The notes under the pieces: generated by a model
Seen by the model: the letters and a program-made list of their open reading frames with translations, nothing else
The model's database searches: none
What the model was told of the DNA's origin: nothing
Translations under genes and position numbers: made by a program
Shown: positions 7,958-16,616 of the stretch, piece after piece
How the letters are laid out: every line of letters starts with the position of its first letter
Numbering within the stretch: the first letter of the stretch is position 1
Source: Phenylobacterium sp. J367
GTDB lineage: Bacteria; Pseudomonadota; Alphaproteobacteria; Caulobacterales; Caulobacteraceae
Direction: 5' to 3'
Assembly (NCBI RefSeq): GCF_024699985.1
Contig: NZ_JAJONA010000001.1
Coordinates: 558,001 to 622,000 of the forward strand
Length of the DNA stretch: 64,000 bases

Positions 7958-9881
7958 ATGTGGGCGGGTAAGGCGGACGAGGCCGGGCGGCAGGACGCCG
8001 CTGTCGAGCCGCGCGCCCTCGAACGTCGGTTCGTCGGCGTGGCGCTTATGGCGACCATCGCCGCCCTGGCCGCGGTGTTCGCCGTCTATCAATGGAGCAA
8101 CTGGAGCAGCGACCGCGCGGACCTGGCCCGCGGCGCCGGGGTGCTCGCCCAGCTCCTCGCCTCCGATTCCCGGGCGGCCGTCGAAGGCGACCCCATCGCC
8201 GCGTCCGAGGTGCAGGCGGTCATGCACGCCGAGCACGCCGCCGTCGCCCTCGCCTACTACCACCGCGACGGACGCATCTTCGACGTCCGCCGCAGCAAAG
8301 ATCGTCCCGCCGCCGCCGTCCGGCGACGACAAGCCCAGCCAGGTGTTCCGCGACCCTGGGGTCATCGCCTTCGCCCCGCATATCGTCGACGGCCAGAAGG
8401 TGGGCGAGGTCGTGCTGGTGGCCGACGACCACGGCATCGTCGTCACGCGGCTCCGCAACATCGCCATCGCCGTGGGCCTCTCGGTCCTCGGACTCATCGG
8501 CGCCGGCGTAATGGCCCAGCGCCTCGCCCGCCGGGCGCTCGAGCCGCTGTGCGCGCTGAACGCGGCCATGGAGGCGGCGGCCGCGTCCCGGGACTTCAGC
8601 GCCCGCGCGCCGGTGGCCCGAGACGACGAGGTCGGCCAGCTGTCGGCCAACTTCAACCGCCTGCTGGCGGCCCTGGAGACGTATGACGCCAGCCTGCAGG
8701 GCGCGCTCGCCGAGGCGACCCAGGCCCGCGACGCCGCCGAGCAGGCCAACGCCCTGAAGTCCCACTTCCTGGCCAATATGAGCCACGAGCTCCGCACGCC
8801 GCTGAACGGCGTGATCGGCATGTCCCAGGTCCTGCTGATGGACCGCCTGACCCGCATCCAGCGCGAGCGGATCGAGGTGATCGACGCCTCGGGCCGCGCC
8901 CTGCTCTCCGTCCTCAGCGACATCCTCGACCTCTCGGCGATCGAGAGCGGCCGGATGGCGCTCAACACCGAGTCCTTCGACCTGGAGGCCCTGGTCGCCG
9001 AGGCCGTGGACGCGGCGCGTGCGCTGGAGATGTCCGACCGGCTCAGCCTGACCGCCGCATTCGAGCCCGAGGCGCGCGGGAGCTGGATCGGCGACCCGGC
9101 GCGCGTCCGCCAGATCCTGTTCCACCTGACCGGCAACGCCCTCAAGTTCACCGAGGCCGGGGAGGTCCAGGTCTCCGCCGCCCGCGGCCCGCAAGGCGAG
9201 CTCGTGCTCACCGTCGCCGACACCGGGCCGGGCATCGACCCGCGCCGGCTGCCGAAACTGTTCGAGAGCTTCGTCCAGGGCGATCCGGGCGCCACCCGCA
9301 AGGTCGGCGGCGCGGGCCTCGGCCTGACCATCTGCAAGAAGCTCGTCGAGCTCATGGACGGGCGGATCGAAGTGCGGAGCGCGCGCGGCAAGGGCGCGAC
9401 CTTCGAGGTCACCCTTCCCCTGCGGCGGGCCAAGGCCGCCTTGAGCGAGGCCGGCGGCGCAGACGCCGCCGGCGGCGGCCGCCCGCTGCGCGTCCTGGTC
9501 GCTGAGGACAACCAGACCAACCAACTCGTGGTGAAGAGCGTGCTCCAGGCGATCGGCTGCGACCCCAGCGTGGTCGACGACGGCGCGCTCGCCGTCGAGG
9601 CCTACGCGGCCGGCGGCTTCGACCTCGTCCTCATGGATATCCAGATGCCGGTGATGGACGGCGTCGCCGCCACCCGCGAAATCCGCAAGCTGGAGCGCCG
9701 CAAGCGGCTGCCCAAGACCCCGATCCTGGCGCTCACGGCCAACGTCCTGCCGCACCAGCAGCGGGAGTATCGCGCCGCCGGCGTCGACGGGGTGATCGCC
9801 AAGCCGATCCAGCTTCCCGAACTGGTCGCCGTCCTGGACGGCGTGAAGGCCCGCGCGACGCGCGGCCGGCGTGTGGCCTAG
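7958..9881 (+). CDS. hybrid sensor histidine kinase (sensor-HAMP-HisKA-HATPase-REC), one frameshift
   Basis: The ATG at 7958 follows a GGGGGGAG site. The order is: a membrane helix (about 28-46), a periplasmic segment of about 120 residues resembling CHASE8, a second helix (about 168-187), HAMP, HisKA with FLANMSHELRTPLNG (His about 275), HATPase with GNALKFTEAG, DTGPGI and GAGLGLTI, and a C-terminal receiver with LVLMDIQMPVMDG (Asp about 559). An extra A in AAA (8297-8299) breaks the periplasmic segment; removal joins RIFDVRRS to KIVPPPPSGDD. The repaired length is about 640 residues. No separate response regulator is adjacent, so the partner is unknown. The stop codon overlaps that of ubiA by 4 nt. 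Confidence 0.85.
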
Positions 9882-10810
9882 AAGAGCGCTTCCCCGAAGC
9901 TGCCGAGCACGATCGCCGCGAACAGAATCAGCCCGGCCCAGGCGTTGGACTTGAAGAGCTTCAGCGCCAGCATCGGCCGGTCGGTCCGCACCCGCCGGGC
10001 CTGGTCGAGCAGCCGAACCGCATAGAGCAGGGTCAGGGCATAGAAGGCCCACCCCAGGTGCGCCGCCCAGCCCGCGGCGAGCGCCAGGACGACGGCCATG
10101 ACGTAGAAGCCGGCCACGCCTGCCTGGACCGAGCCGCCGAGCCGTCGCGTCGAGGACTTCACGCCGACCAGGGCGTCATCCTCCAGATCCTGGATCGCGT
10201 AGATCGTGTCGTAGCCGAGCGTCCAGAAGAGCCCGCCCGCGTAGAGCAGGACCGCCGGCCAGCCGAGATGGCCGGTCGCCGCCGCGTAGCCCAGCAGCGC
10301 GCCCCAGTTGAAGGTCAGGCCGAGCCACGCCTGCGGCCACCAGGTGATCCGCTTCATGAACGGATAGGCGGCGACCAGCAGCAGCGAGCCGACGCCCAGC
10401 CCGATGGCGATCGGCGGGAAGGTCAGAAGGATCGCGAACGAGATCAGCGAGCAGACCGCGATGAACGCCCAGGCCTGCTTCACGCTGATCTGGCCGGACG
10501 GGATCGGCCGGCCGGCGGTGCGGGCCACCTGGACGTCGATGTCGCGGTCGACGATGTCGTTGTAGGCGCAGCCCGCCGCCCGCATCAGGGCCGCGCCGAC
10601 GAAGAACGACGCCAGCAGCTTCCAGTCGGGCCGCAGCCCCTGCTGCGCCGCCGCCAGCGCCACGCCCTGCCAGCCCGGCAGCATCAGGAGCCAGATCCCC
10701 GCCGGCCGGTCGAACCGGCCGATCTTCAGCCACGGCCGGAGCGACGCCGGCGCATAGCGGTCCACCCAGTTGGTCGGCGCGGCGTCAGGCAGGGGCGCGG
10801 CGGAGGTCAT
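9878..10810 (-). CDS. ubiA: 4-hydroxybenzoate polyprenyltransferase
   Basis: 310 residues with eight or nine membrane helices. It attaches the polyprenyl tail to 4-hydroxybenzoate in ubiquinone synthesis. The two prenyltransferase aspartate motifs are clear: NDIVDRDIDVQVARTAGRP (about 83-101) and YAIQDLEDDALVGVKSS (about 203-219). Length and motif spacing are normal for UbiA. The gene stands alone on the minus strand and converges on the kinase gene with a 4-nt overlap. Confidence 0.9.
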   Translation of the reverse strand: MTSAAPLPDAAPTNWVDRYAPASLRPWLKIGRFDRPAGIWLLMLPGWQGVALAAAQQGLRPDWKLLASFFVGAALMRAAGCAYNDIVDRDIDVQVARTAGRPIPSGQISVKQAWAFIAVCSLISFAILLTFPPIAIGLGVGSLLLVAAYPFMKRITWWPQAWLGLTFNWGALLGYAAATGHLGWPAVLLYAGGLFWTLGYDTIYAIQDLEDDALVGVKSSTRRLGGSVQAGVAGFYVMAVVLALAAGWAAHLGWAFYALTLLYAVRLLDQARRVRTDRPMLALKLFKSNAWAGLILFAAIVLGSFGEALF

Positions 10811-10879
10811 GGGCGACGCCTTAGCAGAGGTGGCGGTGTGGCCGAAATGCCGCTTCGCAACCCGCGTTCTCCGGGGCCG

Positions 10880-10908
10880 TTGACGGCTTCCTTAACCACG
10901 CCTAGCTT
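10880..10908 (+). promoter_or_regulatory. Caulobacter-type housekeeping promoter
   Basis: TTGACGG (10880-10886), a 14-nt spacer and CCTAGCTT (10901-10908) resemble the Caulobacter sigma-73 consensus (TTGACGS, 10-14 nt, GCTANAWC). It points at the short open frame at 10941 and the ABC exporter gene beyond it. Confidence 0.45.
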
Positions 10909-10940
10909 CCGCGGCCTTGGCCGACCCGAAAGGAGGGACG

Positions 10941-11003
10941 ATGACGAACTTCGCGTTTGCACCGACCTTTCCCAAACGGTTCGCCGGGCCGCCGCCGCGC
11001 TAA
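10941..11003 (+). CDS. 20-residue candidate leader peptide
   Basis: The short frame MTNFAFAPTFPKRFAGPPPR has an excellent ribosome binding site, AAGGAGGG at 10930-10937, three nt before the ATG. It ends Pro-Pro-Pro-Arg-stop, a type of sequence that stalls ribosomes unless EF-P helps. A 6-bp hairpin ACGGCC-TCACT-GGCCGT follows at 11026-11042. The exporter gene starts 184 nt after its stop. This fits a regulatory leader, but conservation is untested. Otherwise the 376-nt gap 10811-11186 holds nothing recognisable. Confidence 0.45.
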   Translation: MTNFAFAPTFPKRFAGPPPR

Positions 11004-11186
11004 CTCACTCCGGATCCTCCGCCTGACGGCCTCACTGGCCGTTCGCGCAGAGAGCGTCCTCGCGCCCGTGGTCCGCCGGGGCTCCTGAGCCCCCGATCCA
11101 CCCCATTCCATTCGCCAAGCGCCGGATGCGCGCGCCGCCCGTTTCGCACGGAGGCGGCCCCGCCGGCGCCATCCGAGACCCGTGTC

Positions 11187-12974
11187 ATGACCGACCACTA
11201 CGAGGACGCCGAGGAGACCCGCAAGCGGGTGCTCTCCAACCGCAAGGTGCTGGGCTTCATCGCCCGCTACTGGCGACAGCGGCCGTGGCTGCTCGCCGGC
11301 ACCGTGGCGCTGACGCTGATCGCCGTGGGCTTCGACCTGGCGCTGCCCTGGGCCGCCGGCCGGCTGGTCGACGCGGTCACGAAGGGTCCCGCGGACCCCG
11401 ACCCGGCCTGGCAGGCCTGGATGCTGTTCGTCGGCGTCTACCTGGCCTTCTCGGTGATCCGGAACATGTCGATGCGCTTCCTGATCCCGATGTCGGCCAA
11501 CAACATGAAGGACATGACCGACGACGCGTTCCGGCGCGTGCAGTCGTTCTCCTCCGACTGGCACGCCGACACCTTCGCCGGCGCCACGGTGCGCAGGCTC
11601 TCCCGCGCCATGTGGGGCTACGACACGGTGACCGACGCGGCGGTCATCTGGTTCGGTCCGGCGCTGATCGTGCTGGGCGGGCTCTGCACGATGATGCTCG
11701 TCCGCTGGCCGCCGGTGGGCCTCTTCGCCTTCGCGGTGGTCGGGCTCTACATCGCGTCCAACATCGTGCTGACTTCGGCCTACGCCCGGCCGGCCAACCA
11801 GACGTCGGTGGCGCTCGACAGCCGCATCGGCGGCGCCTTGGCCGACTCGATCTCGTCCAACGCGACGGTGAAGGCGTTCGGCGCCGAGCCGCGCGAGGAG
11901 GGCCGGATCGGCGAGGTCACGGAGCTCTGGCGCAAGGCGACGATCCGAAGCTGGAGCCGGTTCACCGACCTCTGGCTGCTGCACAACATGCTGCTGGTCG
12001 CCCTGCAGGCGGGGCTCACCGGCATCCTGCTGCTCGAATGGTCGAAGGGCCGGGCGGACGCCGGCGACCTCGCCTTCGCGATCACCGCCTTCATGCTGAT
12101 GACCGGCTACCTCCGGAACATCGGCGAGAACATCCGCATGGCCCAGCGGGGCATGGACGACGTGGAGGACGTGGCCCGCTACAGCCAGACGGCGCCGCAG
12201 GTGCTGGACATCCCCGACGCCCGCGCCTTCCGGCCGGACCTGGGCGAGATCGTCTTCGACCACGTCACCTTCCGCTACAAGTCGGCGGACCAGCCGCTCT
12301 ACGAGGGATTCTCGCTCCGGATCGCGCCGGGCGAGCGCGTCGCGCTGGTCGGGCCCACGGGCGCCGGCAAGTCGACGTTCGTGAAGCTGATCCAGCGGCT
12401 CTACGACATCCAGGGCGGCCGCATCCTGATCGACGGCCAGGACGTGGCGGCGGTGACCCAAGGCTCGCTGCGGCGCGCCATCGCGGTCGTGCCGCAGGAC
12501 CCGGCGCTGTTCCACCGGACGCTGGCCGAGAACATCAGCTACGCCCGGCCGGACGCGACGCCCGAGGAGATCCAGCTCGCGGCGAAGCGGGCCCGGGCCG
12601 ACGAGTTCATCGCCCGGCTGCCGAAGGGCTATGACACCCTCGTCGGCGAGCGCGGCGTGAAGCTCTCGGGCGGCGAGCGCCAGCGGGTGGCGATCGCCCG
12701 GGCCTTCCTCGCCGACGCGCCGATCCTGGTGCTCGATGAGGCCACGTCCTCGCTGGACGTGGAGACCGAGCGCCAGGTGCAGGCGGCGATGGAGGAGCTG
12801 ATGATGGGGCGGACCACCATCGTCATCGCCCACCGCCTGTCGACCATCCGCGGCGCCGACCGCATCCTCGTCTTCGAGGACGGCCGGATCGTCGAGGAGG
12901 GCCGCCACGCCGACCTGGTGAAGCGCGGCGGCGCCTACGCCCGCCTGCACGCGGTGGCGGAGGGGATGGCCTAG
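11187..12974 (+). CDS. ABC exporter half-transporter (membrane domain fused to ATPase)
   Basis: 595 residues. An N-terminal six-helix ABC transmembrane domain (about 30-320) is followed by an ATPase domain with Walker A GPTGAGKST (about 389-397), signature LSGGERQRVAIARA, Walker B ILVLDEATSS and H-loop IAHRLST. It works as a dimer that exports a lipid or drug; the substrate cannot be named. It resembles HlyB/MsbA-type and ATM-type exporters. It differs from the lipid A cluster exporter at 31149 and is preceded by a possible leader peptide. Confidence 0.85.
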   Translation: MTDHYEDAEETRKRVLSNRKVLGFIARYWRQRPWLLAGTVALTLIAVGFDLALPWAAGRLVDAVTKGPADPDPAWQAWMLFVGVYLAFSVIRNMSMRFLIPMSANNMKDMTDDAFRRVQSFSSDWHADTFAGATVRRLSRAMWGYDTVTDAAVIWFGPALIVLGGLCTMMLVRWPPVGLFAFAVVGLYIASNIVLTSAYARPANQTSVALDSRIGGALADSISSNATVKAFGAEPREEGRIGEVTELWRKATIRSWSRFTDLWLLHNMLLVALQAGLTGILLLEWSKGRADAGDLAFAITAFMLMTGYLRNIGENIRMAQRGMDDVEDVARYSQTAPQVLDIPDARAFRPDLGEIVFDHVTFRYKSADQPLYEGFSLRIAPGERVALVGPTGAGKSTFVKLIQRLYDIQGGRILIDGQDVAAVTQGSLRRAIAVVPQDPALFHRTLAENISYARPDATPEEIQLAAKRARADEFIARLPKGYDTLVGERGVKLSGGERQRVAIARAFLADAPILVLDEATSSLDVETERQVQAAMEELMMGRTTIVIAHRLSTIRGADRILVFEDGRIVEEGRHADLVKRGGAYARLHAVAEGMA

Positions 12975-12992
12975 GCCCTCCCCTCTCCTCGC

Positions 12993-14888
12993 CTACTTCA
13001 GGTGCTGGCCGAGGAACTTCACATAGGCGTCCGAGGCGGTGACGCGGTTCTCGCGGCGCTGGAAGCCGTGGCCCTCGTCGGGGAAGACGATGTACTCGAC
13101 GGGCACATTGTTGGCCTTCACGGCGGCGACCAGCTCGTCGCTCTCCACCTGCAGGACGCGCGGGTCGTTCTTGCCCTGCACGACGAGCAGCGGCCGCTTG
13201 ATGTTCTTGGCGTGGAACAGCGGCGAGATCTTCCGCAGGCGCTCGCCGTCGGTCTTCGGGTCGCCCAGCTCGTCGTAGAGGCTGTCACGGGCCGCGCCCC
13301 ACCACGGCGGGATGCTCTCCAGCGTGCGCACCCAGTTGGTCACGCCGAAGATGTTGATGCCCACGTCGAAGGCCTCGGGCTCGAACGCAAGAGCGGCCGC
13401 AGTCATGTAGCCGCCGTAGGAGCCGCCCATCACCGCCACCTTGTCGTCGGCCACCCAGTCCAGCGATTTCAGCCAGCGGCCGGCGGCGACCACGTCCTTG
13501 AGGTCCACGTCGCCGTGCCGCTTGTCGTCCAGGTGGTAGAAGGTCTTGCCGTAGCCGGACGAGCCGCGGTTGTTGATCGCGTAGACCGCGTAGCCCTTGT
13601 TCACCAGGTTCTGGATGTCGGCCGAATAGCCGCGCCGGCTCTGGCCGCCGGGCCCCCCGTGCACCCAGACGATGGCGTGGGCGGGGTTGGCGGCGCTGGC
13701 CCCCTTCGGCCGGTAGAGGATGCCCGGCACCTCCAGCCCGTCGTAGCTCTTGAAGCGCGCGACCGTGGCCTCGACGAGGTCACCCTCGTCCACCTGCGGA
13801 TTGAGGGCGGTGGTCAGGCGGCGCGCCTGGCCGGTGGCCACGTCCGCCACGAAGATGTCGGCCGGCGAGGTGTCGGAGGCCACCGCGATGGCGACGGCCT
13901 TCTCGCGGGCGTCGAAGCGCACGCCGGTCAGGTCGCCGGCCGGCAGGCCGGAGAGCTTCAGCACGCCGCCGGCCTGGAGGTCGTGGACCTTCAGCACGGT
14001 GGAGGCGTCGGCGTTGATGTAGTCGGCGCGGTAGCGGCCGCTGGGCGAGAAGGCGACGTTCATCACGTCCCAGGCCTCGGCGACCAGGGCGGCCTTCGCG
14101 CCGGTCGAGAGGTCGTAGCGCCAGGCCTGGCTGAACTCGCCGGTCTCGTTGGTGGAGTAGATCAGCGCCTTGCCGTCGGGGGTGAACTCATAGACCCCGT
14201 GCTCGACATTGCCCTTGTGCTCGCTGATCAGCTTCGGCTGCGGCGACGCCTGGGAGAGGTCGACGAGATAGACGTCGGAGTTGGCGCTGGAGTGCTCCTT
14301 GACCAGCGTCAGCCAGCGGCCGTCGTCGGAGAGGTCGCCGAGGTTGAAGCCGCCCGGATTGGTGAACACCAGCTTCCGCGCGTAGCTCGTGGCGTCATAG
14401 GCGTAGAGGTCGAAGGCCTGCGGGTTGCGCTCGTTGGTGGAGACGTAGAACGCCGAGCCATCGGCCTTCCAGCCGGCGAACTCGGCCTTCAGCTTGTCGC
14501 CGGGGGTGAGATCCTTCACCTGCCCGTCGAGGCCGCGGACATAGAGGTGGTTGAGCTCGTTGCCGCCCTGGTCGGCGGTGAAGAGGACGCGCTCGTCTTT
14601 CGGGAACCAGGAGGCGGCGAAGGTGGCGTCGGTCGTGGACGTGGTCAGCGGGGTCGGCGTCCCGCCCGCCACCGGCAGGACGTAGGCGTTGAACACGCCG
14701 GTCCTGTCCGACGAGATCAGCAGCTTCGTGCCGTCCGGCGAGAAGGCGTGGCCGTCCTGGGTCGGCAGGGAATAGCGGGTGGTCTCGAAGAAGGCCCGGG
14801 TCGGATAGACCTTGGCCGCCTGGGCCAGCGCGCTCGTGGCCATCAGCGCCGCCACGGCGCCGGCCGCGAACCCGAGATATCGATGCAT
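12993..14888 (-). CDS. secreted S9 family (prolyl oligopeptidase/DPP-like) peptidase
   Basis: 631 residues. The signal peptide MHRYLGFAAGAVAALMATSALAQ is cleaved near residue 22. A beta-propeller occupies about 30-370, with repeated FSPDGTKLLIS- and FTPDGKALIYS-type blades. The alpha/beta hydrolase domain carries the nucleophile in GGSYGGYMT (Ser about 488), the Asp in QGKNDPRVL (about 573) and the His in DEGHGF (about 608). It probably trims proline-containing peptides in the periplasm. It ends close to and converges on the ABC exporter gene (18 nt between stops). Confidence 0.9.
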   Translation of the reverse strand: MHRYLGFAAGAVAALMATSALAQAAKVYPTRAFFETTRYSLPTQDGHAFSPDGTKLLISSDRTGVFNAYVLPVAGGTPTPLTTSTTDATFAASWFPKDERVLFTADQGGNELNHLYVRGLDGQVKDLTPGDKLKAEFAGWKADGSAFYVSTNERNPQAFDLYAYDATSYARKLVFTNPGGFNLGDLSDDGRWLTLVKEHSSANSDVYLVDLSQASPQPKLISEHKGNVEHGVYEFTPDGKALIYSTNETGEFSQAWRYDLSTGAKAALVAEAWDVMNVAFSPSGRYRADYINADASTVLKVHDLQAGGVLKLSGLPAGDLTGVRFDAREKAVAIAVASDTSPADIFVADVATGQARRLTTALNPQVDEGDLVEATVARFKSYDGLEVPGILYRPKGASAANPAHAIVWVHGGPGGQSRRGYSADIQNLVNKGYAVYAINNRGSSGYGKTFYHLDDKRHGDVDLKDVVAAGRWLKSLDWVADDKVAVMGGSYGGYMTAAALAFEPEAFDVGINIFGVTNWVRTLESIPPWWGAARDSLYDELGDPKTDGERLRKISPLFHAKNIKRPLLVVQGKNDPRVLQVESDELVAAVKANNVPVEYIVFPDEGHGFQRRENRVTASDAYVKFLGQHLK

Positions 14889-14985
14889 CGTGAGCCCCTT
14901 GAGAACGTTTCGCGATCGACCTTAGGCGGATGGTTCGGCGGGGCAAGGGCGGGCGGCCACGATTTCACGGATGGCGGCGCCCCTC

Positions 14986-15306
14986 CTCCGCTCATCCGGG
15001 CAAGAGCCGGGATCCAGGCTGGGTCGGGTTGAACGACGGATTTCATGGGTGCTGGCCGGCGGGCTCGGTGCGGTCCGGGTTTGGAACCACAGAACCACAC
15101 AGAAGGACACAGAAGGGGCTGAGTGGGCTGAGGTCGGTGAGATGGCGGGCGTGAATCGCGCGCCGGAGGCGCGCAAGCATGATCGAGGCGCCAAGCCATC
15201 CGGTGGCGCCTTCTGTGTGGTTCTGTGTGGTTCTGTGGTTCATTCCGCGCGCAGCGCGGCTGCGGATCCTCGGCTTGGATCCCGGCTTTCGCCGGGATGA
15301 GCGGAG
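14986..15306. repeat. long nested inverted repeat, outer arms
   Basis: About 30-nt arms at 14986-15015 and 15277-15306 are inverted copies of each other (CTCCGCTCATCC, variable centre, GCCGGGATCC) with a few mismatches. They enclose repeat element B. The right arm ends exactly at the stop codon of the next minus-strand gene. Otherwise the 418-nt gap 14889-15306 holds no gene. Confidence 0.65.
15084..15258. repeat. intergenic palindromic repeat B with a GANTC site
   Basis: The left arm at 15084-15116 repeats ACCACA-GA units and the right arm at 15209-15240 repeats TTCTGTGTGG units as its inverse. Inside are GAATC (15153-15157) and the hairpin GCGCGCCGGAGGCGCGC (15158-15174). CGCGCGCAGCGCG (about 15246-15258) follows the right arm. 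The part list and order match repeat A at 6682-6836. Confidence 0.75.
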
Positions 15307-15940
15307 TTAGGAGGTGTCCGAGTCGGCAGGTTCGGGCTCGGGCTCGGCAGGTTCGGGCTCGGGCCGTTCGCGGCCGCGGATGTCGTAGATGAGGGTGGGG
15401 TCGGCGCCGATGGCGTCGCAGGCTTCGATGACCAGGAGGTCGAAGTCGCGGGTGAGGAAGTCGGGCTTGGCTTCCTCAGCGTCGAGGAAGGCCTCGAGCC
15501 TGTCCCACATAGGGTCTTCGGGCGGCGGGCGGTCGGGCTTGTCGATCCCGTCGTCGGGGGAGGTTCCAGTCGGCGCCTTCGTGCTCGGACCAGAAGCAGT
15601 CGCCGACCCGGGTCCAGACGCCGTCGCGCCGCTGGTCGACGGCGATCTCACGGGTCTCGGCCTCGGCCGTCGCCCGGGCTTCGGCCAAGGCGACGGCGGC
15701 CTTGGCCTTCTCCGCCACCTCGTCCTTGTAGCGGACCAGCTTCAGTTCCAACGCCAGGGTCTGGCGCAGGCCGCGGCTGACCCGGTGGAAGGCGGTGGCG
15801 AGGCGGACGGCGTCTTCCGGGCTCTCGGCGTTCAGCGCCCGCTGCTGCAGGTCGCGGCAGAGCTCGAGGCTCATCCCCGCGAGCGCGCGGAGCGTCACGG
15901 TGTGACGGTCTTCGGAGATGTGCTCAGGATCGACGGGCAT
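15307..15940 (-). CDS. SOS-box-controlled protein of unknown function, one frameshift
   Basis: After repair it has about 210 residues. The N-terminal half is helical and charged (MPVDPEHISEDRHTVTLRAL, then LKLVRYKDEVAEKAKAAVAL, likely coiled coil about 65-105). The C-terminal half has EDPMWDRLEAFLDAEE and FDLLVIEACDAIGADP, ending in acidic Pro-Glu repeats (PEPEPAEPEPEP). An extra G in the five-G run at 15556-15560 breaks the frame between ADWNLP and DDGIDKPDRPP. The ATG lies 2 nt downstream of an exact SOS box, and no ribosome binding site fits between, so translation may be leaderless. I do not recognise the family. Confidence 0.65.
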
Positions 15941-15942
15941 GA

Positions 15943-15957
15943 GAACAAAACAAGAAC
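15943..15957 (-). promoter_or_regulatory. LexA/SOS operator GTTC-N7-GTTC
   Basis: On the minus strand the sequence is GTTCTTGTTTTGTTC, an exact GTTC-N7-GTTC. It ends 2 nt before the ATG at 15940. A TTGACT lies about 20 nt further upstream (complement of AGTCAA near 15974), so LexA would cover the -10 region and start site. Confidence 0.72.
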
Positions 15958-15995
15958 ATATGGAGCCGGCGGAGTCAAGGTTTTTCGCGCCGCAG

Positions 15996-16114
15996 GCCCT
16001 CTCCCTACCCTCTCCCTCTCCGCTTCGCGGGGGGAGAGGAGGGAAGCTGCGAGTCTGAGCCATAGCCTCCTCTCCCCCGGGCGAAGCCCGAGAGGGAGAG
16101 GGTAGGGAGAGGGC
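15996..16114. repeat. CT-rich intergenic palindrome (copy 1)
   Basis: Perfect 25-nt inverted arms lie at 15996-16020 (begins GCCCTCTCCCTACCCTCTCC) and 16090-16114, with an inner GAGGAGG/CCTCCTC pair. The interior is not coding. A related copy is at 17449-17576. The following stretch 16115-16409 shows no gene, terminator or repeat that I can support. Confidence 0.7.
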
Positions 16115-16409
16115 TCAGAGCGGGCGCGGAGCGTATGGGTCCCGGTCTTGGGCTACGCCAATCCGGGATGGGTGGAGAGACGGAGCTTGAGCATGGGGCG
16201 GCGTCGCCTGAACCCGGCGTGAACGCAGCTCGGGCGCGCCGTTCAGCCGGGGGCGGGCATAAGGTCCCGGTCGCGGCGGCCCTCGCGGAGCGAGTAGTGC
16301 GCCGGCCCCCTCCCGTCCCTTGTGGGGTGGCCGCCGCGGCGCTTACCCCTGCGCCCCCAAGTCTCCGCGCCTGGCTGATGATGTTCCGGCGCCGGGAGAG
16401 GGCGGCCCC

Positions 16410-16616
16410 TCAGGCGGCGTCTTCCTCCTCGATCTCGCCGGCCAGGGCGAGCTCGGGGTAGCGCTCGATCAGCCGCACGCGCTCGGACGCCATGGCGTCC
16501 CAGTTCTCCGCCATCGCCATGAGCTGGTCACGCTGGGCGCCGCCCGGCATGCCCGCGGCGAGGGCGCGGCATTCGGCGGCGTGGACCCGGTATTCCGAGG
16601 CCTTCTTCACGCGCAC
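16410..16616 (-). CDS. small conserved helical protein
   Basis: 68 residues: EYRVHAAECRALAAGMPGG, then QRDQLMAMAENWDAMASERV, acidic tail. This EYRxHAxECR...RDQLxxMAxxWxxLAxER pattern is common in small alphaproteobacterial proteins of unknown function. Its start overlaps the end of the GAF gene by 10 nt, which suggests translational coupling. Confidence 0.65.
   Translation of the reverse strand: MRVKKASEYRVHAAECRALAAGMPGGAQRDQLMAMAENWDAMASERVRLIERYPELALAGEIEEEDAA

Noticed and set aside
10902..12950. 682-codon open frame on the minus strand
   Set aside because: It is the antisense of the ABC exporter gene; its product is Arg/His/Gly-rich low-complexity sequence without motifs, a usual artefact of very GC-rich codons.
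13002..15032. 676-codon open frame on the plus strand
   Set aside because: It lies antisense to the S9 peptidase gene, whose signal peptide, propeller and catalytic triad are clear. The plus-strand product has no domain.
16115..16461. Open frame of 108 codons on the plus strand
   Set aside because: Its codon bias is poor, it has no ribosome binding site, and it overlaps the well-supported small gene on the minus strand.
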